Shown here: piece by piece, positions 24,527 through 31,832 of the stretch | Layout of the letters: the number at the start of each line of letters is the position of its first letter | Position numbering within the stretch: position 1 is the first letter of the stretch | Source of the DNA: Rubrimonas sp036788415 | GTDB lineage: Bacteria > Pseudomonadota > Alphaproteobacteria > Rhodobacterales > Rhodobacteraceae | Direction: 5' to 3' | Assembly (NCBI RefSeq): GCF_036788415.1 | Contig: NZ_DAIQNN010000020.1 | Span: forward strand, 1 to 44,833 | Length of the DNA: 44,833 nucleotides | Made by a program: the position numbers and the translations under genes | The notes under the pieces: model-generated | What the model was told of the DNA's origin: nothing | The model's database searches: none | What the model saw: the letters and a program-made list of their open reading frames with translations, nothing else

Positions 24527-26083
24527 ATGTCCCTGCCCCCCAGCCTCGCCGCGAGCCTGTGCGACCGCCGCGCCGACCCCGACGCGCCGCCGCCCTGTCC
24601 CGCCCGCTTCAACCTCGCCAGGCACACGCTCTGGGCCGGCCAGCCCGAGGACAAGGTCGCGCTGACGCTGGCGGGGCCGGACGGCGCGGCGCTCGGCCAA
24701 TGGCGCTACGGCGATCTGCGTGCGCAGGTCGGCGCCATCTCCGGGGGGCTGCGCGCGGCGGGCCTCGCGCCGGGCGAACGGGTGATGTTGCGGTTGCGCG
24801 ACGGGCCGGACTTCCCGCTGATGTTTCTCGGCGTCATCGCCGCCGGCGGCGTCGCCGCGCCGGTCTCGGCGCAGCTGACCGACCGCGAGGCGGCCTATGT
24901 CGCGCGCGATCTGGACGCCCGCTTCGTCTGCGTCGGCGAGGGGATGGCCTTCGAGACCGACGCGCCCCGGCTCGACCCCGCCGAACTCATGCGCGCCGAC
25001 CCTGTCGCCCCCGCGGACACCGCGCGCGACGACCCCGCCTTCATCGTCTACACATCAGGCTCCTCCGGAAAGCCCAAGGGCGTGCTGCACGCCCAGCGCG
25101 CCGCCTGGGCGCGGCGGATGATGTGGCGCGGCTGGTACGGGCTCGGCCCCGACGACGTGATGCTGCACGCGGGCGCCTTCAACTGGACCTACACGCTGGG
25201 CGCGGGGCTGCTCGACCCCTGGGCCGCCGGCGCCGCCACCATCGTCAGCGGCGGCGCGCGCACGCCGGAGATGTGGCCCGTCCTCGCCGGCGCGACGCGG
25301 CCCACGCTGTTCGCCGCAACCCCAGGCGTCTATCGCCAGATCCTCAAATATGGAGGCGCGCTGCGGGAGGGCTTCGCCAGCCTGCGCCACGCGCTGTCGG
25401 CGGGCGAGACGCTGGCAGACCGGCTGCGCGAGGGCTGGGAGCGCGAGACCGGCAAGCCGGTGCTCGAGGCGCTCGGGATGAGCGAAGTCTCGACCTATGT
25501 CAGCGCGAGCCCCGACGCGCCGGCCCGGCCCGGTTTCGTCGGACGCCCGCAGCCCGGGCGCTGCGTCGCGGTGCTGCGGACGGGGACCGACGCGCCGGCG
25601 CCCATCGGCGAGACCGGAGAGCTTGCGGTGCGGCGCGACGATCCGGGGCTGATGCTGCGCTACTGGCGCGCCGACGCGGAGACCGAAGCCGCCTTTCGCG
25701 GCGACTGGTTCCTCACCGGCGATCTGGCGGAGATGGACGCGGACGGCGCTGTCGGCTGGCGCGGGCGGGCCGACGACATGATCAACGCGGGCGGGCATCG
25801 CGTCGCGCCGCAGGAAGTCGAGGCGGCGCTCTCGGCGCATCCGAAGGTCGTCGAAGCGGCCGCCGTCGCGCTGCCCATCGACGCGACGCTGAGCATTCTG
25901 GCGGCCTTCGTGGTCGCGCCGGGCGCGGAGGTCGCCGAGCTGGAGGCGTGGTGCGCCGAGCGGCTGGCGCGCTACAAGCGCCCGCGCAGCATCGCGCTGG
26001 TCGAGTCGTTGCCGCGCACCGCCACCGGCAAGCTGGCCCGGCGCGACCTGATCGCCGCGCACGCGCCGCAACCGCGGACGTAA
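24527..26083 (+). CDS. AMP-dependent acyl-CoA synthetase/ligase
   Basis: 518 aa, ANL superfamily. The ATP-binding loop YTSGSSGKPKG lies near residues 174-184, EALGMSEVSTY is the A5-like motif, and GDLAEMDADG...GRADDMINAGGHRV contains the A8 hinge. Catalytic Lys is K502 in TATGKLARRDL. The overall pattern is closest to the benzoate/2-aminobenzoate-CoA and medium-chain acyl ligases. Start ATG 24527 fits the family N-terminus; the frame is open upstream to 24308. Divergent from the Rid operon with a shared 178-bp gap, so it probably makes the CoA ester that enters or leaves the same pathway. Confidence 0.85.
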   Translation: MSLPPSLAASLCDRRADPDAPPPCPARFNLARHTLWAGQPEDKVALTLAGPDGAALGQWRYGDLRAQVGAISGGLRAAGLAPGERVMLRLRDGPDFPLMFLGVIAAGGVAAPVSAQLTDREAAYVARDLDARFVCVGEGMAFETDAPRLDPAELMRADPVAPADTARDDPAFIVYTSGSSGKPKGVLHAQRAAWARRMMWRGWYGLGPDDVMLHAGAFNWTYTLGAGLLDPWAAGAATIVSGGARTPEMWPVLAGATRPTLFAATPGVYRQILKYGGALREGFASLRHALSAGETLADRLREGWERETGKPVLEALGMSEVSTYVSASPDAPARPGFVGRPQPGRCVAVLRTGTDAPAPIGETGELAVRRDDPGLMLRYWRADAETEAAFRGDWFLTGDLAEMDADGAVGWRGRADDMINAGGHRVAPQEVEAALSAHPKVVEAAAVALPIDATLSILAAFVVAPGAEVAELEAWCAERLARYKRPRSIALVESLPRTATGKLARRDLIAAHAPQPRT

Positions 26084-26156
26084 CGCAGGCGCTCCGTCTG
26101 GCGAATTGCGCGTGTCGGCCCTATTCTCGATTGGCGCGCAGTGGGAGATCGTCGCG

Positions 26157-26654
26157 ATGCAGATGGACAGCGTTCTGACCGCCTTCCGCAATCTGTGCGA
26201 TACGCCGGTCGGCTGGATCATGCTGGCCCTAGTGACGCTCAAGACAGTCCATTCCATCGTCATGTTCATCCGCTGCCCGATGCTGCATGGCGCGCCCTAC
26301 ATCGCGCCGGAGCGGGCGCGCGCCCTGCTCGACAGCCCGACTTTCCACCGCCCCCGGTTCCTCGGGACGATGCTCGCGGGGATCGCGCTGGCGGTCGGCG
26401 GGCTCTATTCGGTGCAGGCGCCCGAGATCGGCCATTTCGCCATCGCCGCCATCGTGCTCGGCGTGTTCCTGATGCTGGTCGAGCCGTCGCAGCTGTCCAT
26501 CGAGGAGAACGGCCTGCGCGTCGCGGCCGTCGGGCCAGTCGAGGGCGAGGCGCGCGAACTGGCGGTCGACCGCCTGCGCGCGGCGCATCTGGAGCGGCTG
26601 ACGATGGAGACGCTGTTCGCCATCGGGCTGGGGATCGTCGTCGCGATCTATTGA
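26157..26654 (+). CDS. small integral membrane protein, unknown
   Basis: 165 aa from ATG 26157, which has GGGAGA upstream; an alternative ATG is two codons on. Hydrophobic segments at about 18-38, 70-86, 93-110 and 148-165 with a polar 35-residue stretch before the last one. It begins 73 bp after the ligase gene and may be a separate unit. Not recognised. Confidence 0.65.
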   Translation: MQMDSVLTAFRNLCDTPVGWIMLALVTLKTVHSIVMFIRCPMLHGAPYIAPERARALLDSPTFHRPRFLGTMLAGIALAVGGLYSVQAPEIGHFAIAAIVLGVFLMLVEPSQLSIEENGLRVAAVGPVEGEARELAVDRLRAAHLERLTMETLFAIGLGIVVAIY

Positions 26655-26992
26655 GCCGCGCCGCCGGCGCCAAATGCGCACAGCGCCGACCCCTTAGCAT
26701 CCGACGACGACCCGGCGTTTGACATCCGTCAAAGGCCGCGCGGCAAAACCGCGCGCTAACCCGCCTTTCCGGCTCGTCTTTTGGTCTAGCTGGCCCCGCG
26801 CCGGCAAACCACGGAAACTCTTCGTGGTTCAGCGCTCCGCCGAGTCGGAGTGCGCGCCCCGTGTCAGGAGCCCGCTCCGGGAGCCGCCAGGATGGCCGTC
26901 CCGCCTCGCCGCGACCGCAGCGCCGCCCGCAAGGGACCTCGCGGCGCTTGCGGAGATCGCCGCAGCCAGCAGCCGAAAGTCGAGACCGTGCA
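26655..26992 (+). promoter_or_regulatory. 338-bp regulatory leader of the molybdoenzyme operon
   Basis: No gene is seen here. It contains the FNR/FixK-like palindrome at 26718-26733 and a hairpin AACCACG (26807-26813) / CGTGGTT (26823-26829). The operon start codon is 260 bp beyond the palindrome, so if that site is a promoter element the mRNA has a leader of over 200 nt. Confidence 0.5.
26718..26733. promoter_or_regulatory. FNR/FixK-class binding site upstream of the molybdoenzyme operon
   Basis: TTTGAC-ATCC-GTCAAA is a perfect 16-bp palindrome that fits TTGA-N6-TCAA, the core of FNR/FixK-type sites. It is the natural place for oxygen- or redox-dependent control of an anaerobic respiratory complex. 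A second site of the same form is at 33452-33465. Confidence 0.7.
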
Positions 26993-29179
26993 ATGAAACG
27001 TCGCGAATTCCTCAAGATCACCACAGCGATCGGCGCGACCGCCGTCGTCCCCGGCCTGCTCGCGGGCTGCTCCGACCGTCCGCTTCCGGGCGAAGGCGAG
27101 GTGAGCGCGGCGCCGTTCACCTGCAACATGTGCTTCTGGGCCTGCGCCGGCATGGGATACACGGAAAACGGAAAGCCGTGGAAGCTCGTCGGCAACGACG
27201 ACGACACCCACTGTCGCGGCAGGCTGTGCGTTCGCGGAACGGGCGGCATCGCCTCCTACACCGACCCCGACCGCCTCAAGACGCCGCTCCTGCGCGTCGA
27301 GGAGAACGGCGTCCAGAGCTTCAAGCCGGTGTCCTGGGACGAGGCGCTTCAGTTCATCGCCGACCGGATGGCGGCGATCAAGGAGAAGCACGGCGGCGAC
27401 CGGATCGCCTACATGAAGCACGGCTCGGGCGGCGACATCTTCAGGCCGCTGCTGCACGCTTACGGCTCGCACGCCGAGGCGCACCCCTCGCATGCGCAGT
27501 GCCGCGGCCCGCGCGAAGTCGGCTGGGTGCTGACTTACGGCGCCAATCTCGGCTCGCCCGAGCCGACCGACATGGAGAACTCGAAGTGCATCGTGCTGAT
27601 CGGCTCGCATCTCGGCGAGAACATGCACAACGCGCAGGTGCAGGACTGGATCCACGCGCTTGAGAACGGCTGCAAGCTGATCGTCGTCGATCCGCGCTTC
27701 TCGGTCGCCGCCGGCAAGGCGGACCACTGGCTGCCGATCAAGCCGGGGACCGACATCGCGCTGATGCTGGCCTGGATGCACGTGCTGATCTTCGAGCGGC
27801 GCTACAATGTCGAGTTCGTCGCGCAGAACTGCGAGGGCTTCGAGGCGCTCGCCAATCACGTCAAGGACTTCAACCCCGAATGGGCCTTCCTCGAGACCGG
27901 CATCCGGCCCGAGGTGATCCGCGCCACCGCCCGCCAGATGGGGGCCGCGGCGCCGGCGACGATGATCCATCCCGGTCGGCACGTCACCTGGTACGGCGAC
28001 GACGTGCAGCGCACCCGCTGCATCGCCATCCTCAACGCCCTGCTCGGCTCCTGGGGCGCGGAAGGCGGCTTCTTCCAGGCCGAGAACGTCAAGATGCCGT
28101 CCTTCCCGATCCCCGAAATCCCCAAGCCCGAACAGGATTGGCGCCAGATCGTGCAGGCCGAATTCCCGCTCGCCGGCGGGGGGCTGACCAACAAGATCAT
28201 CGAGCATTCGGTCGGGCCGGACGCGCATTTCAAGGGCTGGTTCATCTACGCGACCAACCTGCCGATGACGATCCCCGGCGCGCGCGAGCAGCTGCGGCAT
28301 GCGGCGGAGTCGCTCGACCTGATCGTGGTGATCGACACGCTGCCGGTCGAAATGACCGAACTGGCCGACGTCGTGCTCCCCGAATGCACCTATCTCGAAC
28401 GCTACGAGCCGCTGCGCAACCAGCCCGAGCGCATCCCGACGCTGGCCGTCAACGTGCCGGTCTACGAGCCGCTCTATGACAGCAAGCCGTCCTGGTGGAT
28501 GGCCAAGCAGCTCGCAGAGAAGATGGGGCTGGGCGAGTACTATCCGTTCGAGGACTTCTCGGAGGTGATCGACTGGCAGCTCCAGCAGGTCGGATCGTCG
28601 CTCGAGGAGATGAAGCGCATCGGCGTCAAGCGCTTCGAGCGCCAGACGCCGAAATACGCGGCGGCGGGCGAACGCAGCTTCGGCACGCCGAGCGGCAAGA
28701 TCGAGCTGAGCTCCTCGTTGCTGGCGCAGTTCGGCCATGATCCGCTGCCGAAATACGTCAAGCACGCGCAGCCGCCCGAGGGTTTCTTCTGGTTGAACTA
28801 CGGGCGAACGGCGCAGCACACCTTCGGCCGGTCGATCAACAACCCGCTCCTGTTCGAGCTGATGCCGGAGAACGCAGTCTGGGTGAACCCGATCGTCGCG
28901 CGCGAGAAGGGTCTGAAATCGGGCGACTACGTGCTGTTGCGCAATCCCGACGGAATCGTGAGCAACCGCGTGCGCGTGCGCGTCACCGAACGCATCCGGC
29001 CTGACAGCGTCTACATCGTCCACGGCTTCGGCCACAACGCGAAAGGGCTGACGCTGGCGCACCAGCGCGGCGCCGACGACAGCATGCTGCAGACCAACGT
29101 GCCGATCGACCCGATCATGGGCGCCACGGCCATGCGTCTGAACTACGTCACGATCATCGCCGAGGAGGCCGCAGCATGA
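26993..29179 (+). CDS. molybdopterin oxidoreductase catalytic subunit (PsrA/PhsA-like)
   Basis: 728 aa, DMSO-reductase family. Twin-arginine signal MKRREFLK at residues 1-8, directly followed by a lipobox-like GLLAGC with C26. One [4Fe-4S] site: C44, C47, C51 and C79. Candidate Mo-ligand Cys C170 in HAQCRGPREVG, as in polysulfide and thiosulfate reductases. Length fits PsrA/PhsA (about 750) and not arsenate, nitrate or formate enzymes. Followed with a 4-bp overlap by a four-cluster ferredoxin and then NrfD, the standard PsrABC order. The substrate is probably a sulfur oxyanion or polysulfide; sulfite or another substrate is possible, and direction (oxidation or reduction) is not settled. Confidence 0.88.
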   Translation: MKRREFLKITTAIGATAVVPGLLAGCSDRPLPGEGEVSAAPFTCNMCFWACAGMGYTENGKPWKLVGNDDDTHCRGRLCVRGTGGIASYTDPDRLKTPLLRVEENGVQSFKPVSWDEALQFIADRMAAIKEKHGGDRIAYMKHGSGGDIFRPLLHAYGSHAEAHPSHAQCRGPREVGWVLTYGANLGSPEPTDMENSKCIVLIGSHLGENMHNAQVQDWIHALENGCKLIVVDPRFSVAAGKADHWLPIKPGTDIALMLAWMHVLIFERRYNVEFVAQNCEGFEALANHVKDFNPEWAFLETGIRPEVIRATARQMGAAAPATMIHPGRHVTWYGDDVQRTRCIAILNALLGSWGAEGGFFQAENVKMPSFPIPEIPKPEQDWRQIVQAEFPLAGGGLTNKIIEHSVGPDAHFKGWFIYATNLPMTIPGAREQLRHAAESLDLIVVIDTLPVEMTELADVVLPECTYLERYEPLRNQPERIPTLAVNVPVYEPLYDSKPSWWMAKQLAEKMGLGEYYPFEDFSEVIDWQLQQVGSSLEEMKRIGVKRFERQTPKYAAAGERSFGTPSGKIELSSSLLAQFGHDPLPKYVKHAQPPEGFFWLNYGRTAQHTFGRSINNPLLFELMPENAVWVNPIVAREKGLKSGDYVLLRNPDGIVSNRVRVRVTERIRPDSVYIVHGFGHNAKGLTLAHQRGADDSMLQTNVPIDPIMGATAMRLNYVTIIAEEAAA

Positions 29180-29718
29180 CCCGCTATGTGATGGTCATCG
29201 ACACCCGCACCTGCATCGGCTGCGGGGACTGCGTGGTCGCCTGCAAGACCGAGAACCACATCCCCGAGGGCCTCAACCGCGACTGGGTGGTCGAGGCGAC
29301 CAAGGGCACCTATCCGGACCTCACCACCGAGTTCCGGTCGGAGCGCTGCAACCACTGCTCCAACCCGACCTGCGTCTACGCCTGTCCGACTGGCGCGAGC
29401 CATCTGTGGGGCGACACCAACATCGTTCTGGTGGACGCCAACAAGTGCACCGGCTGCAAGGCCTGCATCGCCGCCTGCCCCTACGACGCGCGGCTGGTGA
29501 TGCGGGCCGAGGGCTACATCGACAAGTGCACCTTCTGCCATCACCGCGTGGAGGTCGGGCAGGACCCGGCCTGCGTCTCGGCCTGCCCGACGCACTGCAT
29601 GCATTTCGGCGTTCTGGACGATCCGAACTCCGAAGTCAGCCGGCTGCTGGCGACCCGTCCGCACAAGGCGTTGCTGGAGGAATCCGGCAATCAGCCCAAC
29701 GTCTTCTACCTCACCTGA
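29176..29718 (+). CDS. four-cluster [4Fe-4S] ferredoxin subunit (PsrB/PhsB-like)
   Basis: 180 aa. Four Cys groups: CIGCGDCVVAC (C13, C16, C19, C23), CNHCSNPTCVYAC, CTGCKACIAAC and CTFCHH...CVSAC, ligating four [4Fe-4S] clusters that pass electrons between the Mo subunit and the NrfD membrane subunit. ATG overlaps the catalytic subunit stop (ATGA). No signal peptide, as expected for a partner carried out by the Tat substrate. Next gene after 24 bp. Confidence 0.93.
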   Translation: MTRYVMVIDTRTCIGCGDCVVACKTENHIPEGLNRDWVVEATKGTYPDLTTEFRSERCNHCSNPTCVYACPTGASHLWGDTNIVLVDANKCTGCKACIAACPYDARLVMRAEGYIDKCTFCHHRVEVGQDPACVSACPTHCMHFGVLDDPNSEVSRLLATRPHKALLEESGNQPNVFYLT

Positions 29719-29742
29719 CGGCCGAGCCGGGGACCAAAGATC

Positions 29743-30741
29743 ATGCTTGAAGAAATCCTCATCACGCCCCACGCGAACCATTACGTCACGCCCGAGATGC
29801 ACATCTGGGACTGGCGGGTCGCGTTCTACCTGTTCGCGGGCGGCCTGACGGCGGGCATTCTCGTCTTCGCCTCGAGCGTCATCCTGATGAAGCGCGAGAA
29901 CGAGTTCCGCTTCGCCTCGCAACTGCTGCCCATCGCGGCGCCGGTGATCCTGGCGCTGGGCCTGACGACCCTGTTCCTCGACCTGTCGCACAAGCTCTAC
30001 GTCTGGAACTTCTACCTCGCCTTCGTGCCGACCTCGCCGATGTCCTGGGGCACATGGTGCCTGCTGCTGGTGTTCCCGCTGGCGATCCTGCTGCCGCTGG
30101 CCACCTTGCGGCAGGGCTACCCCTGGGCGAGCGCCTATATCGACCGCTACGAGTGGGGCGCGACGGCGCTCGACTGGATCTCCGACAACCGCCGCATGAT
30201 CGCCGGCGCCTCGCTGATCCTCGGGGCCTTCCTCGGGCTCTACACCGGCGTGCTGCTCTCGGCCTTCGGGGCGCGGCCCTTCTGGAACTCGGGCGTGCTC
30301 GCGCCGCTGTTCCTCGCCTCGGGTCTGTCGGGGGCGGCGGCGCTGGTCGCGCTCTTCGCCAAGTCCGAGCATGAGCGGCATGTGTTCACGCAGGTCGATG
30401 TGGGGCTGCTGATCGTCGAGGCCGCGCTGATCGTGCTGCTGGTCGTCAATCTCGTCACCGCGAGCGCCGCGCATATCGAGGCGTCGGGGCTGATCCTCGG
30501 GGGCGAGTTCACCGTGCCGTTCTGGCTGATCTTCTTCCTGCCCGGCGTGGTCATCCCGATCGCGATCGAACTGGCCGAACTGTTCGGCAAGCGGCGGGCG
30601 TGGATGGCCATCGCCCCGGTGCTGGTGCTGTTCGGCGGCTACATGCTGCGCAGCCTGATGACCGAACTCGGGCAGGCGTCGAGCTTCCACAGCTACGAGA
30701 GCGCCTTCGACCCGGCGCTGCTCGACCTGCTGATCCGCTGA
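29743..30741 (+). CDS. NrfD/PsrC-like quinone-interacting membrane subunit
   Basis: 332 aa with about eight or nine hydrophobic helices. NrfD family features are the WDWRVAFYLFAGGLTAGILVF-type first helix (about 22-41), SHKLYVWNFYLAF and SPMSWGTWCLLLVFPL. It anchors the complex and exchanges electrons with the quinone pool. Gap of 24 bp from the ferredoxin gene. Cotranscribed; a hairpin at 30779-30805 follows. Confidence 0.92.
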   Translation: MLEEILITPHANHYVTPEMHIWDWRVAFYLFAGGLTAGILVFASSVILMKRENEFRFASQLLPIAAPVILALGLTTLFLDLSHKLYVWNFYLAFVPTSPMSWGTWCLLLVFPLAILLPLATLRQGYPWASAYIDRYEWGATALDWISDNRRMIAGASLILGAFLGLYTGVLLSAFGARPFWNSGVLAPLFLASGLSGAAALVALFAKSEHERHVFTQVDVGLLIVEAALIVLLVVNLVTASAAHIEASGLILGGEFTVPFWLIFFLPGVVIPIAIELAELFGKRRAWMAIAPVLVLFGGYMLRSLMTELGQASSFHSYESAFDPALLDLLIR

Positions 30742-30778
30742 CGCGGCGCCGATGAGCCGCTGATGCGACGAGATGTCC

Positions 30779-30805
30779 GAAGGGCGCGCGCAACACGCGC
30801 CCTTC
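30779..30805 (+). terminator. 10-bp hairpin between NrfD and rhodanese genes
   Basis: GAAGGGCGCG (30779-30788) and CGCGCCCTTC (30796-30805) with a 7-nt loop. No long U-run follows, so partial termination or RNA processing between the two halves of the operon is likely. Confidence 0.5.
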
Positions 30806-30860
30806 GTTGTGCGAAACTACCTTGCGCCGATGCAAAATCACCGACGAGAGGGTGACCTGA

Positions 30861-31574
30861 ATGAACAAGATCGCAGTGATGACGATGGCCGGAGCCGGCG
30901 TCGTGTTCGTCGCCGGGGCCGCGATGCTCTACTCCGCGATCACCGCCGAGCAGGGCGTGACCGCGGACCGCCTCGCCGCGCTGTCGCGCGAAGTCGCGCA
31001 GGGCGGCGACCAGATCACCGCGCCCGAGCTGTCGCGCCGCGTCATCGAGGCCCGCAACGACTTCACGCTGGTCGACGTGCGCGCCGAGAAGGACTACGCC
31101 GCCGAGCACATCCCCGGGGCGCGCAACCTGTCGGCGGGCCAGGTGCTGAGCGAGCGCATGGTGGACACGCTGCGCACGGGCAAGCCGGTGATCCTCTACG
31201 ACGACGGGCGCAGCGCGCAGGCGGCGCAGGCGGCGATGCTGCTCCGCGCCGTGGGCGTCGAGGCCAAGGCGCTGCGCGGCGGCATGGACAGCTGGCTGCG
31301 CTACACGCTCGACCCGAACTCCGATCTGGAGGAGGCGGCGGGGATCCCCATGGCCGAGCGGGTGGCCGTGGCCTGCTATTTCCAGGGCGACTACCTGCCG
31401 GAATCGGGGATGCCGGTGAAGGCGGTGGTCGCGGCCTACGCGCCGGGGCTGGTCGCGCCGATCGACACGCCGACGCTCGGTCGCCCCGCGCCGGGGCTCG
31501 GCGCGGCGGCGGCGGCGAAGCCCGCTGCGCCTGCGGCGGGCGGCGGAGCGTTCAGCGCCGGGCAGGGCTGCTGA
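30861..31574 (+). CDS. membrane-anchored rhodanese-like protein without active-site Cys, ending in Cys
   Basis: 237 aa. N-terminal hydrophobic anchor or signal (about 5-26), then a rhodanese domain with LVDVRAEKDYAAEHIPGARNL (first part about 70-90) and GVEAKALRGGMDSW near its end. The active-site loop normally CxxGxR reads YDDGRSAQAA (113-122): Cys is replaced by Asp (D114). Only two Cys remain in the mature part, C172 and the very last residue C237. The end (about 205-237) is a Pro/Ala/Gly-rich flexible tail finishing AGQGC. GAGGGTGA precedes ATG 30861. It lies between the PsrABC-like genes and an 11-haem cytochrome, so a periplasmic sulfur-binding or carrier role is plausible. Confidence 0.85.
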   Translation: MNKIAVMTMAGAGVVFVAGAAMLYSAITAEQGVTADRLAALSREVAQGGDQITAPELSRRVIEARNDFTLVDVRAEKDYAAEHIPGARNLSAGQVLSERMVDTLRTGKPVILYDDGRSAQAAQAAMLLRAVGVEAKALRGGMDSWLRYTLDPNSDLEEAAGIPMAERVAVACYFQGDYLPESGMPVKAVVAAYAPGLVAPIDTPTLGRPAPGLGAAAAAKPAAPAAGGGAFSAGQGC

Positions 31575-31615
31575 GCGGCGGATGCGGCACATCTCTTGGT
31601 CCGTGCGACCAGTAC

Positions 31616-31810
31616 GGACCGCGCCCTCCGGTCCGGGGCTCCGCCCGTTCGCCGCTGAAATCTCTCCGCAGGAGAGATTTCCGGGCGCGGCTCACCCCCC
31701 AGGGAGGGCGCATTGCAACGGCGCAAGTAGCTGATCGGCACAAGTATCTTGCGCCATAAATCGCTTAGCGCAGTCGGAGCGCAGCGCCCACCCGAGGGAG
31801 GGCGCGGTCC
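31616..31810. repeat. 195-bp structured unit with 14-bp terminal inverted repeats (MITE-like)
   Basis: GGACCGCGCCCTCC (31616-31629) is exactly complementary to GGAGGGCGCGGTCC (31797-31810). Inside are an 11-bp triloop hairpin (31657-31681), a second copy of GGAGGGCGC at 31703-31711, and GGCGCAAG (31720-31727) paired with CTTGCGCC (31748-31755). It sits between the rhodanese and cytochrome genes. No transposase and no clear target duplication were seen; it may be a non-autonomous element or a structured RNA. An extra 7-bp pair GGTCCGT/ACGGACC (31598-31604, 31614-31620) adjoins it. Confidence 0.5.
31657..31681 (+). terminator. 11-bp triloop hairpin after the rhodanese gene
   Basis: GAAATCTCTCC (31657-31667), loop GCA, GGAGAGATTTC (31671-31681). 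Same architecture (11 bp, 3-nt loop, GAAA/TTTC ends) as the stem after frcB at 14199-14223, suggesting a genome-wide end-of-gene stem in this organism. Function as terminator or attenuator is inferred. Confidence 0.6.
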
Positions 31811-31832
31811 CCAGCGCTTATGTCGACCCGGG

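Noticed and set aside
23089..26178. 1029-codon plus-strand open frame across Rid, DUF1028 and the ligase
   Set aside because: Arg/Ala/Pro-rich shadow of genes in other frames with recognisable domains; no domain seen in it.
26719..26992. Plus-strand open frame starting at the FNR-like site
   Set aside because: Low-complexity Arg/Pro/Ala composition, no ribosome binding site, and overlap with the regulatory leader of the Mo operon.
30861..31574. Calling the rhodanese a pseudogene because the active Cys is missing
   Set aside because: Frame, ribosome site, membrane anchor and domain are intact and the terminal Cys is conspicuous; a changed function fits better.
31749..31832. Upstream TTG start for the multihaem cytochrome
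   Set aside because: It begins inside the inverted-repeat unit and would put a Pro/Arg/Gly-rich stretch before the signal peptide; TTG 31833 gives a normal signal.
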